DNA of 64,000 nt from Hawksworthiomyces lignivorus (GCA_002917075.1 NTMA01000005.1:620001-684000), one strand, 5' to 3'; positions 23,085 to 35,676 are shown, counted from the first letter of the stretch. The notes: generated by a model not told the origin, from the sequence alone. A program made the numbers and translations.

Positions 23085-25504
23085 CCAAGACGTGTGGTCA
23101 TGATCTGCTTTTATTGGACTCATCTCTTCAATGCCGTGAGGGGGATGGGTCCCTGGGTAGCGTATCTTCACCTACCTGGATACTTATACGTCATCGTTTA
23201 CCATTTCGCTGTTCAGCACATGAGCAACAAAATCTTGTTTAAAAAGTCTACTATGTATAGCATGTTTATTTTATGCTTATTTGTTCCTGCGAAAAGGAAC
23301 TCTGCAATTATGATACGTATAGGTTTTCCTTTCCTGTACGTGTATCCCAACTATTCGTTCTCCTGGTTGCTATTTGATCCGGGTGACTTGCATATAGACA
23401 TGCTTAACTCGGGTTGCCTCATGAATCTCATCCGTACTACGACAATCCCACGATGTCTTTGGAATCGACTAATTAACATACCGCTTACTACGCCGTAAGG
23501 TGTCCCGGAATAGAATACGGAGTTTAAGAGAAAAATCCAGAAATATTTTTCTAATATGTAATACTATCAAGGAGGCAACCATTGTCCCACATTCTACGTG
23601 TAGTGATATTTGCCCTAGTTGCCGCATTCCATTCGTTCTCGCTCTCGCTCTTTATCTCTCCTCTTTCTCACGTAAGATAATATTATGTTATCCACTTCCT
23701 TTCCTACTCATATATATATATATGTAATATTAGTTTGCTTCTTTCGTCTATCAGCTCTCATTTGAAAAGTGCCTCTTGAAGCTATAAGAAAAAGAGAAAA
23801 AGTACTGGGCATAAATAAGTTGGGGAGAAATTATAATACACGTTTGTTAAAAGATATGCTTGTTCACACTCACATTATGGCCGCTGCTTGATCAGAGTCA
23901 TTCAATAGTGTAGTTGGTTAATATGAAAAGCCTTCTTCAGCATATGAAAGAGTGAAAGAAGCGGCAAAGTAGTCCTCGTAAAATGAAAAACACATAGACT
24001 ATTTTAACATTGACTCTTGTGTTAATCTTTATTTTTTTTTCTGGCTATGGGCCACCAGTGCATATCTGAAACAGCACTCATTGATTTTGTTTTCTTTTTG
24101 GGTTCCCTGCCTAGTCTTTCAATGATATGTAGTAGAGTGACAATTGAGGAGTGAAAGAGATTTACAGCCACAACCTAGGTCTATGAGGGGTCGTTTAACA
24201 GAGTGAAGAAAATATATAAGAGCTGTTGGCCAACCATGAGATTGATTTTTAAAGTTCGTCGATAGTGAGATACTGATCCCCTTAGCAAATATTTCGTATA
24301 TATCCAAGAATTGCTGAAGAGGCCGGTAGAAGCTCTGGCGGGCTTAGGCTTTGAGATGAATGTATTGTTTGAGACACCGCATGAATGCATATACATATAT
24401 ATGAAAATAAAAGCTTTAGCTCGCTGATCGTGCGTCGTATCGACATCTACACACGTCGCCTCACAACTTTTACTGAATTTTCAGTTTGCAGACTATTTGT
24501 AGCCCATGATTGTCATCCAATCCAAATTAGTTATGGCGGAGGATAGATATGATATAAAAATCTCCTTGGTATGAAAATCGCTCGAATGTCAGGGCCACTG
24601 TGTTTCAATATCATTGATCATACGGAACTAGATACGTAAGTATTTTGCTAAGTTTCTAATCCTTATGCCTCGGAAAGCAGAAGATCAGGCCTGGGTTTAA
24701 AATAATATACCGCACAGATTTTATACCTTGTTCATATTACTGATCGAATAAAGACGACAAAGGTATGAGCCAAAGGAAGAAGATCTAACCAAGCTTCGAA
24801 TCTAAAGTAGTATATCAGACTATGGTTAAACATATTTTCCACAGATATTTGCCTACAGGTAATTTATCGTTTCAAGCCTACTTAGGTTCAATGGTATTCT
24901 TTGTGTGTTCAGAGGTGAGAAGAATACGTTGACGAAGTAATCTTCAAAAAGATGCCAGAAATATCCAATTTTTTTCTCTAAAAACCCCACTGATTCACAG
25001 GTATCATGAATGCCTATTTTGTTCAGCGTATGAGATGCATTTGTTACCATATAGGCCTTAAACAATTTTTTTGTTGTATGCTTCTGTACTTGGCTCGTTC
25101 ACTTAATTTTAGATTTTCCGTTTTTCGCATGCGTTGCTTCTAAGCAAACGATGCATACTTCCGTAGACAAAGCCAATAATACTGGATCAGAATATTTCGT
25201 AAATTGAATAGATATTTGGACAAGCGTGTTACAAAACGTCAAATCATGGTTGGCGGGAGATATAGACAATAGGAATTCAAAAGTTGAATGGTATACATAA
25301 CTTTTACTTTACATAACGCATTTCGAGTACCTTTGCAAAGGAAATGGTGCCCTTGTATCGACTCATTGTGCACATGAAAAAAAAAAAAAAAACCCCCTTC
25401 TGGTTGTAGAAATGAATCCATCAAGCCGTCGTCAGCGAGCCAGTCACGCTTGCATGATGATTTACTATTTGCAGTTTGTGCAGAAGATTCATAAGCCGCG
25501 TCCT

Positions 25505-25562
25505 TTCTTGGTGGCTTCACCCTTGACTTGACCCTTGACTTCACCCTTGGCTTCCCCCTCTA
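25505..25562 (-). repeat. Imperfect 12-bp tandem repeat (about four units)
   Basis: Read on the minus strand the units are GAGGGGGAAGCC, AAGGGTGAAGTC, AAGGGTCAAGTC and AAGGGTGAAGCC. They lie in one open frame that encodes KGEVKGQVKGEA and ends at a TGA at 25489-25491. It may be a decayed or unannotated short coding segment, or only a simple repeat. Confidence 0.55.
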
Positions 25563-27777
25563 GCTTGTCACCTCGCTGCCTTCTCTCTCTCTCTCCTTTT
25601 CTCTGTGCTTATATGTTTTCCCCTTGCCGACTCTCTAGAAATTCAACATAACGAGTAAAACTTTTAAAAAAAACCCGGTCACAAAACATCGTTGTTCATA
25701 TCGCCAAGCGGCATTGAATACTGTCACGTTACTTAATACAGTGAACAGCACAGGTGAAAATAAAGTATGACCAATAAAATCGAGTATGAGTTCCAGATGG
25801 AGGTTTCATTTATTCCCACATCTATATTTCGCTCATCTGGTTACCTAACTTCCGGTCACCAGGTGCCGCCCACGTTCCCCTCCGTTCCCGCTGATCCTAA
25901 CTTATGTGCGCATTTGACCCAACGCGACCTTCCGCATACGTGACCTGGCTCGCGTCGCTTTGGCGATATAGCTGTGGCATTGAGGATGTGATAACCAAGA
26001 CAAACGTGGCAAAAATACCGAATATGAAGAGGAAGTTAAAGAGATGTCGATGGGCTAAGAAGAAAGATGCGGAGGTTCTTTGGAAGATGGCTTGGCGGCA
26101 TTTTTTTTTTAAAAGGAAGATCACTCTCCAGCAAATTCTAGTCAACGGGCGTATCAAAGATGCAGCTGGAGCATTAATTTCAAACAATGACAAAGGGTCG
26201 ACGAATCAAACAACATGCACCAACCCTAAAATTTGCCATTTTTGGGAAACTAAAGCACTGGTAATGAGCTAGAATTGCCGATCGATGGCGCGTTCCTTGC
26301 GCCAGTTGTTTCCCGCGTCCTCCCATCTCTTCTCACCCCAATCAGCTGGGGAATTTTATTATTAGTCGACTTCTTTTTTTGGCTGAGCTTTGATTCCTCC
26401 CGGTCTGCAGAATTGCAGAAAAATCAAAAGGGAAAAAGGGACGAGATGAAACGATGAGATTGAGAGTTGCATGCGTGTAACTGTGTCGAAGCCGAACTTC
26501 CTGTTCTGAACTTGCTAAATATTCTACTTTTCGAGTCTCTCACTAGGGTCCGGGGTGCCGGTGCAACCTTTCCTTTTTGCTCAGTGATGGGATTTGAAGC
26601 GCATCATTGCTATTTCGTCTTTCCTTTGCGCTGTTGGCACAGCGTTTTCCCCTATAACGTATACACTTTGCCAGACAGCAAGCGCGCTTTACACGATCAT
26701 TATGCAATCTAATACTGTTTAACATTAGCTGGCTTACGACCACTAAGATTTGCGGATGCATCGACTTTCGAGAGTAGAGTCCTCGAGATCCGGTCAGCTT
26801 GCCTGAAATGGGGCAGAAGCCGCAACGCACCGGACCACACTGCTGTTGCATCGTCTCCATCTGTCCCATCCAATCCATCCCGGCCCGATATTGATTTAGC
26901 TCTGAATCATCTCCGGATTTATTCGGTTCTGGAGCTACGCATGAGACAAAAACAGTTACCCCGGAATTTGCTAGAACTCTGATTTAACAACTCCAGAGTG
27001 GAAACGCTCTGGTTAGATCTTGGCCAAACTGCTCACACAACACAACTCAACTAAAGTGCATCACTCCGCAAGCTTACGCCACTCTTTGTGTGCTAGTTTC
27101 CTATTTCTCTCTACACATCACGTCTTAGTATGTTCGATATGTGTGATACTTTATCATTGATATGGCGTCTGATCGCGTCTGGCGCTTGGCGTTTGCGGTC
27201 ATGTTCTCTCACATGGATGGAAAGAACATAAAGTCGCCTTCCTAATCACAGCAATTAGACTTCCTATCAGTATTGACAGATGGTCTTCTTGTGGAAGGTG
27301 ACGTGCGAGAGTTCCATTTTGTCTTTTATTTCCGTTCTGTGTTGACTTTAATTTTTAGCTTGTGGCCGTGACTTTTAACTTGGGTAGCCTCTCATGGTGG
27401 CCAACTTCGATCCATTGTTGACCTTCTCATCATTTGTCCTTATGTTCCTTCCTGAGCATGTCATCTCAGGTCCAATGTAACATCATGACCGTAGAGTGCC
27501 TGGATACCTGTGTCTTGTCTCCTTCCATCTCCAACAACCTGCGGGCAGCCCCCCCTACCGTATGACCGGAACTGATCGACCTTCTATTGTGATTTATTTC
27601 ATTTCTCCGAACCTTCAGACTCGGTCCAGCTTTTTCAATATGGCATGAAATACTACAAATATTTATACAGATCCTGTTGGGCTTTCTTCTTGCTTTTGCT
27701 ATGCTTCGTGTTTTCTTTGACGATCTCTCTGAGACCTTCTCTATCAAGTGCGGCTGTCTTATCAATCCTATTACAGA

Positions 27778-30165
27778 ATGACTCTCATGTACCTCTTGAC
27801 GACAGGCATCGTCGCCTTCTTTGCAGGCGCGGCAGTTGCTGATAATCCGACCTTTACTCCTTTGCGGCCTCCTGCTATTCCTCTGGCTGTTCGATCTCCA
27901 TACCTAAGCACATGGCTGAATGGTGACTCTGGAGGTATCCTTCCAGGCTCATGGCCTCATTTCTGGGCGTATGCATTTCTTGCTCCTCCATGTACTTCTT
28001 CCCTCAAAGAATATGCTTAATTTGAGTTCTTACATAGCACTAGAAACGAGATCACAGGCTGGCAGGGTTTTATTCGAGTAGATAATGTCACATACAACTG
28101 GATGGGCGCCGCACCTGGCGCGGATCCCGTAACGCAAACTTCTTTTGAGTACACGTCCACAAAGAGCATATTCAAATTTGATGTTGCGAACAAGGTTTCT
28201 TTGATAGCTACTTTCATGTCTCCTATATATCCAAACGATCTTGTCCTTCAGTCTATGCAGTTTTCATACTTGCAACTCTCCGCTGAGTCTTCGGACGGAG
28301 ATGTCCACGATGTCCAATTATATTCAGATATATCAGGAGGTGCGAGCAATTCGTCGACCCTCATCTTTCCAAAATGCAAAGTATTCTAACTCGGGTTCAG
28401 AATGGGCCAGTTCTGACAATTCGCAAACTATTAACTGGGACAATGGTGTAGTTGATGGCGTTGCGTACCACCAATACTCACTTTCTTCCCCTACTGTATT
28501 CAAAGAGACAGGGGATATGGCACAATGGGGAACCTGGTTCTTCGGTACTAGTTCCAGCTCTGATGTAAGTCACCAACCTACTATTAAAGGGTCAGAAATT
28601 CGTTCATGGACTTTGATGTCTGTGATTTCGCGAGTACTTTCCTTTCCCCTTGATTTGCTGATTTTATCCTAGTTGACTTCTCGCACCGGCTTCTCAGATG
28701 AATCTACCAGGACCCAATTTATTAATAGCGGAAAACTTGATAATAAGAAAGACAGCAGCTTTAGGGCCATTAGCAATTCTTGGTAAGATTCTTACTTGGT
28801 ATCTTGCTGGTTTTCTCTCGTGATATACTGATCCGCTGACCATGTAGGCCCATTTTTGCCTTCTCACATGACCTTGGCTCAATCCAGTCTCAAAAAGACG
28901 TACTCTTCGTTATTGGTGTTGCTCAAGAGCAAGTTATTAATTTTCAGGGAAACAGTTCTGCTCCCGAGGCACTCACCGGACTCTGGACGGAACATTATGA
29001 CTCTGCCGAGGATACCTTAGCTGCGTTTTATCACGACTGGGATGAAGCCAGTAGTGATTCCAACGCTCTTGATGCTAAGATCCAAAATGACGCAGTCGAG
29101 GCAGGCGGCCAAGACTACGCATCGATAACAACTCTAATTGTCCGACAAGTATTTGGTAGCCTTCAGGTGGCTCATGGTTCAAAGCAAGACTACTTGTTCT
29201 TGAAGGAAATTAGCTCAGATGGTGATATTCAGACAGTGGATGTCATTTTCCCTGCTCACCCCATCTTCCTGTACCTGAATCCGGATTTGTTAAAGTTGCT
29301 TTTGGATCCGTTATACGAAAACCAAGAGAGTGGCCACTACCCCAACCCTTGGTCGATTCATGACCTAGGCACTTTTCCCAATGCCATTGGTTATCCTAGT
29401 GGTAACGATGAAGCCATGCCAGTTGAAGAATGCGGCAACATGATTATCATGACACTGGCATACACACAGCGCTCAGGCGATACTGAATATCTTGCCAAGC
29501 ACTGGCCATTGTTGGACCAGTGGGCGCAGTTTCTGGTTAACGACTCGCTCATTCCAGACTATCAGCTTTCTACGGATGACTTTGCAGGTCCGTTGGCAAA
29601 CCAGACGAATCTTGCCCTGAAGGGTATCATTGGCGTGCGGGCAATGTCAGATATCGGAAAACTCAGCGGCCTTGTAGATGCTAAAACGAAGGCTGCTGAG
29701 TATTTGAGCACATCTAAAGATTACATCACCAAATGGATGACGCTGGGCACAGCTAGCGACGCTAAGCCACCCCACACAACGTTGGCTTACAACCTCACTG
29801 ACTCTTATAATCTCCTTTACAATCTGTATGCAGATCGATTGCTGAGCTTGAATCTTGTACCAGAATCCGTCTACAGCATGCAAAGCAACTATTACCCAAC
29901 AGTGATAGACGATTTTGGCGTGCCATTGGACTCTCGCCACAATTGGGCCAAGGCAGATTGGCAGGCATTCGCCGCAGCTATTGCTGATTCTAACACACAG
30001 GCTTTGATGCACGATCGGTTGACGCGGTTTGTGGAGGCAACGCAGACAAATCGGCCCTTGACTGATTTATACAACGCTCAGACGGCCAACTTCCCATCGG
30101 ATGGCCCAACCTTTGTGAACCGGCCTGTCACAGGTGGCTTTTTTGCATTGTTAGCATTACCATAG
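27778..30165 (+). CDS. gtaA: Secreted glutaminase GtaA-type protein (DUF4964/DUF5127/DUF4965/DUF1793 architecture)
   Basis: Secreted enzyme of the fungal GtaA family, first described as glutaminase converting extracellular L-glutamine to glutamate and ammonia. Exons 27778-27968, 28044-28339, 28401-28564, 28673-28782 and 28848-30165 join to 692 residues, the normal family length. The start at 27778 gives a clear signal peptide: MTLMYLLTTGIVAFFAG, with cleavage likely after AVA at about 21. Family landmarks are PPAIPLAVRSPYLSTWL, ITGWQGFIRVD, VQLYSDISGE, AQWGTWFFGT, FPAHPIFLYLNPDLLKLLLDPL, HDLGTFPNAIGYPSGNDEAMPVEECGNM split over one long exon, and SRHNWAKADW near the end. N-glycosylation sequons are present. 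It neighbours the Aurora kinase gene tail to tail. Confidence 0.92.
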
Positions 30166-30751
30166 GCGGCGAAAGGGAAGTCGGGTCGAATTATGAGAGT
30201 ATACAGCTAGCTCATAGCTTATTGTTTTATACTTAACCTGTACTTTAGCTTCGAATTTTGTTCATGGTTTTGGCCTTCTTTTTTGTCTTACCTGTTATAC
30301 AATCCCAGAGTGCATTTAAGCACAATACGAAGAGAATAGCTCAACACGAGCCTCCATAGCAGTCTACATGTGAGAGCCATTATGGGCTAACTCGCATCGT
30401 ACAGTGGAACCGCGGAGGGCTGTCTCCGGAGCATTTGCCTCCAATGTATTAATACATGCTAGTCTTCTCGTTGCTAGCTATTTCAGCTCATCTATGCCAT
30501 TGACACTGACTCCTTCATGGGCCCCTTTGGCAACCTCCTTGATAATTGCTCATGGTTACCCCGTACCTCGAAGGTCATCTTGAAGTATGTCATTCTCCCG
30601 GGAATGGATTTCTCTAAACGCCATTTTTCCTGCTAAGGACCGCGAAGACAGAAATATTTGTTCATCAGCGTTTGCGATCGCAAACTTGGTTGGAATCTTA
30701 TTAGCCCTTTTCGCTCTTCTCCCATCAGCAATGTCATGCCCATATGAGTTT
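30166..30751. other. Convergent intergenic region
   Basis: Lies between the 3' ends of the glutaminase and Aurora kinase genes. Both 3' UTRs should be here. No further gene seen. Confidence 0.5.
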
Positions 30752-32160
30752 TCAGCTCATTGTCTTTTTAGCAGCTTCGCGGTTTGCTGCGCGCTCGCCC
30801 TTTACGCAGTGTCTTACGATCCAGGGATGTTGTTGGATCTGTTCCAGAGGGAGTCTTTTCTCTGGATCTACGACAAGAAGCTATGAGAAATGCATCCCAT
30901 TAGTCCCATATACAAAGTAGGGGTTGAAATGAAAGAATGAAAATCGAGGCTAGAAAGCCATACCTTTTTGATAAGATCTCTTGCATCGGCACTGACAAAA
31001 GAAGGAATGGTCATATCGGCCTTTGCGATTCTCCGATATGTCATCGCGAGCGTGTCCTCAAACGGTGCCTCGCCCACGAGAAACTCGTACATTAGCACCC
31101 CCAGAGACCACAGGTCCACCCTTTCGTCGTACGCGTTCTTCCTGCTGCTCCCACCTCCTTGCTGGACCATTTCTGGTGGCAGGTAGTCCGGTGTGCCGCA
31201 CAGGGTGGTGCGCCGCTTGCTTGGCGCGTGCACGCTCCAGCCAAAATCGGATAGCTTGAGCTCGCCGTGGAGGCCGACCAGGATATTCTCGGGCTTGATA
31301 TCCCGGTGGATGATACTCTTGCGGTGTAGGTAGCGCAGAGCACTCGTCATTTGTGCGACGTAGTGGGCGGCCTGCCACTCGGGAAAGCGCTGCGCGCGGC
31401 GCAGGTGCTTGTAGAGCTCGCCCTGGCCGGCGAACTCGAGGACGAGGAAGACGCGCGTGCTATCGTGGAAGTGGCCGTACATCTGCAAGACGTTGGGATG
31501 CCGCAGATTGCTCTGGATTTCAATCTCACGGCGCACCTGCTTCTCGACGCGCGCCTGCTGCAGCTCCTGCTTGTGCAGGACCTTGAGCGCGCAGACAAAG
31601 CCGTGCTGGCGCTCGCGAGCTAGGTAGACGCGGCCGAACTTGCCTTTTCCTAGCGGTTTGCCGATCTCGAAGAGACCTAAGTGCAAGGACTTTGGAGAGA
31701 CGGAAGCGGGGATGGCTGCCGGGACAGCCGCGGCTCGTCCCGCCGATGTTACTTCTGGCTGTTGTGCCGCTTCATCGGCTGACGGTGGCGACTGCTGCTG
31801 CGCTTCTGAAGAAATCAAGGCCGTGACCTGCTTGTGCTGTAAAGCATGGGACTGAGTGAAGAGAGTAGGAGAGGTAATCGACGCTGCGGTGGGCTTCGCC
31901 ATCGCTGTGGTAGTCGTAGATGGAGCGTCGTATCCTGCATTTTTCTTCTTTGGCAGCTGCTGTGTCTGTAGCGTGATGCTAGTAAGGGCTTTCCGAGTTG
32001 GCGATACTGGGGCTGCAGCTGGCAATAATGTTGCTGTGGCTTTGCTGAAGTCTTGCTGGCCCAACTTCTGCAATGGTATTGTCTTTGAGTTCAATTCCTT
32101 TCTGTTCTCATCGTGAACTGCCAAGCGCCCTAGGCGCGTCTCGAGGCCGCGAACATCCAT
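30752..32160 (-). CDS. Aurora serine/threonine protein kinase
   Basis: Mitotic kinase of the chromosomal passenger complex (yeast Ipl1, fission yeast Ark1), acting at kinetochores and the spindle midzone. Exons 30964-32160 and 30752-30880 give 441 residues. The first about 160 residues are a low-complexity Ala/Thr/Gln-rich tail. Kinase landmarks: glycine loop [10 protein letters not shown], lysine of CALKVL at about 193, HRDIKPEN at 285-292, DFG at 305-307, and the Aurora activation loop [17 protein letters not shown], where Thr319 aligns with the activating threonine. Exon 2 encodes [20 protein letters not shown] and a short basic tail ending in AAKKTMS. Without exon 2 the first exon runs into intron and would encode a false hydrophobic tail, so the two-exon model is preferred. 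Confidence 0.94.
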
Positions 32161-32684
32161 GATAGCCAGCTTCCACTAAGACGCACCGATGTTTACAAAG
32201 TAGCAACCCAATTGGAGAGTGTATGAAGCTGGAGCGTCCGAATAATCGTTATTACGACCTTCACTTCAGTTGTGTTACGCTATAATTAGAGGATATTGAT
32301 ACAGGCCTTGGTCGTTGCCGGGCAACCAATTGCCCTTCTGCGCGGGATAAAAACGGGTACGCCGCACACGCCAACAAATTAATGAGGAAAGCTCATTACT
32401 GCCTCAATTACTCCGTATGCATAACGTATTCAGTGACAAACTTAATATGCATGCATACCCATCATAAATGTTGAACTTTCTTTACACTTATATATTTTAC
32501 GCTGCTTTATTATTCCGACTTGCTTATTTCAGCTACCACTAGAGCATCTTCGGCTCAAACACGCCATCTGACCCAGGGAGATGTTAATTTGATCCATCCT
32601 TTGTATTACCATACGTGTAGGCTTATATATATTGGGCCAACATTGGTTTTAGGACACGCGTCTGTCCAACATCGCACTTTACAG
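32161..32684. other. Intergenic region upstream of Aurora kinase
   Basis: Aurora promoter and 5' UTR, and the 3' flank of the hydrolase gene. AT-rich; no gene seen. Confidence 0.45.
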
Positions 32685-33911
32685 TTATTTGGCGTCCTTG
32701 ACTGTCTTATCTAGGAAAGTGTTCTGCCGCGCCTGGAAATCCTTGGCCTGCGGCAGGTCTCCAAATAACATCGAGAAGCAGTGCGGCAGGCCCTTGTAGA
32801 CATGCACTTCTGTGGGGACGCCATCTTTCTTGAGCTTTTCAGCAATAGCTAGGCCCTCGTCGCGAAGGGGATCAAAGCCAGCAATTTGCAGGACTAGCTA
32901 TGTCAGCGGCTGAAATAGTAATTTTGAAATTGCACCAAGAACATGCCAGCACAACATACAGGCAGGAGGGAGGTCCTTAAAGGAGTCGGCCAAGAGAGGC
33001 GAATGATACGGGTCAGGCTGAGGGTCAGGAGTATATGCGTCCAGGAAGAACTCCATGACCACGGGGTTTGTCACGCTAGCATCGGGGTTCTGCACATAAC
33101 TCTCCAGTTCAAAGCCTTGCTCATCGCGAAGCTTTTGAAAAAATTTGGGGTGGCTGCCCGTTGGCCAATCCAGCATCATACCAATGATGCCGGAGATCTT
33201 CTCTTCGCGAGCCTTGAGGGCCACAGCAAGGGCCTAGGAAATAGGAAGAAACAGTTAGCCGAACAAGCAACTCAGTTAAGCCTTGCTTCTAGAAGCTGGA
33301 TTTCTACATACCAAGTTGGAACCTGCACTACCGCCGACAAGGACGATCTTCTCTGGATTGATGTTTAGTGATGACGCATTGGCCTTCACCCACTTGAGCG
33401 CATCCACGCAGTCGTTAAATGGGATCGGGTAGCGATACTCCGGCGCCAGGCGGTAGTCAATGCTGACAAGCACGACGTTGGGGTTGTTTGCGGCGTGCAG
33501 GTTCTCTACGGCTTCTGTACCGTGCCAGCCAATCGACCATCCTCCGCCGTGCATGCGAAGCACGCAGACGTTGTCTGTATTCGTATTGTGGACCGACTTC
33601 ATGACCTTGAGCTCGATCTCGGCACCGTCGCATGTCGGAATCTTCACGTACGACTCACTCACGTCTTTGCCGGGTTGCGGGCAGTCTGCCGGCAGCGGGC
33701 CGGATGCCTTCCAGTTGCCACGGAACTGGTCCCAATTATCGGCTTTCCAGAGAGCGGCCACAGCGGCGTCGGCAGCACTCTTGGCGCCAGCGAAGGTTGG
33801 GTCGATCTCCGAATAGTGGCCATACTTGGGACCGCCCTTGTTGTTGGGGTCCGGAGTGATGTACTCTGGGGTAGCCTTGAGCTCGATCGGCCCGCCAGGA
33901 TTGACACCCAT
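32685..33911 (-). CDS. Alpha/beta hydrolase fold-3 (hormone-sensitive lipase family) esterase/lipase
   Basis: Predicted carboxylesterase or lipase of the HSL family, likely cytosolic because no signal peptide is visible. Exons 33312-33911, 32960-33233 and 32685-32893 give 360 residues. Motifs: oxyanion hole MHGGGW with His at about 121; nucleophile elbow GGSAG with Ser at about 195; catalytic acid in DPLRDEG (Asp at about 299); and catalytic His in KGLPHCF at about 329. The third exon acceptor was chosen by phase (ctag before TCCTGC), giving PPAFLQIAGFDPLRDE; an acceptor four bases earlier would shift the frame. An in-frame ATG at 34007 could add 32 residues; MGVNPGG at 33911 is the more usual beginning. 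The substrate is unknown. Confidence 0.9.
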
Positions 33912-34949
33912 TTTTGCGTAGCTTATGATGTAAGACCTAAGGGATATGAGTTTACAAGTTACCGCGGGTTTCTCTTTTTGAGCAAGCGAATTGCCTCTCT
34001 GAGACAAAGATCATGAGCAACAGAAAAGAGGAGTTTAGGCAGTTTTTACAGAAATCTACGCAGCCCTACAGCCGTAGCTGGCAAGGGCCGAGGCATATTT
34101 TATAACAAATGGTTCTCCTCTTGCTTCTGTATAGGACAGCTTAAGTGTGGGTATATGGAGTGGCTTCTATGCTTGTCGTACTTATTCATTAGTATATTTT
34201 GGGGCGTCTGGTGTTGTTTGATCATGGGGTTACCGGAAAATGCTTGCCTGAATTAGAGACTACATCGGAGATGTGAGGGGCAGCACAGGGCACGACACAA
34301 ATTGGAGGGACTGCTCCCATCTGCAAACCGCAACCTGATTCTATAAGTGTCTTTCACTCTTCAATACGCACTCTATTCATACAACATAACTTCAACTGGA
34401 ATTTTTATTGGCTGCGATGCGTGCTATGAGCGGATGACATGGTAGAAGTGCAATGCAAGTAGAATGGATGCCTGAGTATGATAAGTTCATTATCGCACCA
34501 ATTCGCCTTATTGCAGCATCACTGCAGCATCACATCCGGGTAGGTGGGCGAGTGCGATGAGCAAGCTATGATAGAGATGAGGATATTAAGACTTTATGGG
34601 CAAACATAATTATATATGTCGCAGTAAAGATGAGTACGCTCTCTAACTATTTGCTGGGACACGATTGTCTTATACAAGTCAACGAAGGGTTTGGCATATG
34701 AACAGTAGTTAACTGGACAAACAAAGTTCGAGTTGTCTTTAAAGGAGTAGTCGTTCAAGCGCTGAAAGACCGTTCGTTGCCAGTTTATCGCTTTCTCTGC
34801 TCTGCAAGGCTACGGAAAAAGATCTCCGCTTCCCCAATCGCCGCTCCCAGCGCCGCTCTATCTACGTACCTTCCTTAGCGCATATGCTACAATCTGTCCT
34901 GTATAGCGGCTGGGAGGAATCATACATGATGAAAGCCATATGATTTCGA
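33912..34949. other. Intergenic region, no gene seen
   Basis: About 1 kb between the hydrolase start and the MYND gene stop codon. No protein-like ORF and no RNA gene recognised. Confidence 0.5.
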
Positions 34950-35676
34950 CTACTCTCCCCATATTGCCCTCAATTCTCGGAAGACTTTGCATTCCCCCTT
35001 GTGCCCGTCATTCCATCCCTTCTTTTGGCACTCCTTGTTTTGGTTAATCGCCTTTGCAGCTATGTAAGGTTGTTTTTACGAAAGATAATGGCTTACGCAC
35101 CTGGTTGCAATACCATGCTTGCCCACACCCTGCACATTTAAGTAGCTTTGTCGTCGTAGACGTAGCAGATGAATTGGAAACGCCGCACCCATTGCAGACC
35201 CTGAACCCCTCGTTCGCACCATCTTGCTGTTGACTGCGAATCTTCGCTGCCGCTGCCACCACCCGGTCTAGCGCTGCCGGTATGGCCTGTACCGTATGTG
35301 CTTGGCCAGCCGGTATACGCACAAAAGGGCGCTTGGCGGCTTTGCTGGTGAGGGATTCTGGTGTGGGTTGGTCATTCTGGGCCGGCGGGACGCATTGTCT
35401 AGCTCTCCGGACAATAGCGGTGGCGCCCTTCTTCAGGCCCAGCTTAGCCATGTCGAGGCCGTCGCGGTCCAGGCCGTCAAATACCAGAGCAAAAGGGTGG
35501 CCAGTGCGGTCTGTCAGAACCAGAGTCGGTTTGGTTATGGTCATATTGTCTTTGATCTGAGCCAGGAGATAAGGGCCGTCTTCAGTGAACACATTTTGCC
35601 CTTGTTCATTGTCTCCTGGTAGCTCCATAAATGGAGGGAAGAGGCTGAGATCTGCAAAGTCGGGAATGGGCATCAT
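34950..35676 (-). CDS. Small MYND-type zinc finger protein
   Basis: Exons 35101-35676 and 34950-35033 give 219 residues. The C-terminal MYND finger is built across the splice. Cys pairs in VCNGC and KCAGC are followed by AWYCNQ at the end of exon 1 and ECQKKGWNDGHKGEC at the start of exon 2, so all seven Cys and the His ligand of the C6HC fold are present only in the spliced form. The acceptor at 35034-35035 was picked because it restores the C-x3-C spacing; an in-phase acceptor slightly upstream would insert extra residues. The first about 150 residues contain no domain I recognise. MYND fingers usually bind proline-rich peptides in regulatory partners. Two adjacent ATGs (35676, 35673) are both possible starts. 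Confidence 0.85.

Larger units (their letters stand above)
19706..27777. other. Gene desert (8.1 kb), AT-rich
   Basis: No recognisable gene on either strand. It holds long homopolymers (T20A8 at 20854-20881, A16 at 25377-25392), an (AAT)n tract near 21645, a (TA)n near 23708, a perfect 19-bp palindrome at 23066-23084, and a 12-bp tandem repeat near 25505-25562. Two ORFs deserve a note and are listed among the findings: 23022-23498 plus, and a 40-codon Lys/Glu-rich frame at 25489-25608 minus. No transposase, reverse transcriptase or terminal repeats were seen. The last several hundred bases must include the GtaA promoter. Confidence 0.45.

Noticed and set aside
30587..30886. 99-codon plus ORF downstream of the glutaminase
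   Set aside because: It covers Aurora kinase exon 2 on the other strand, and no family resemblance was seen.
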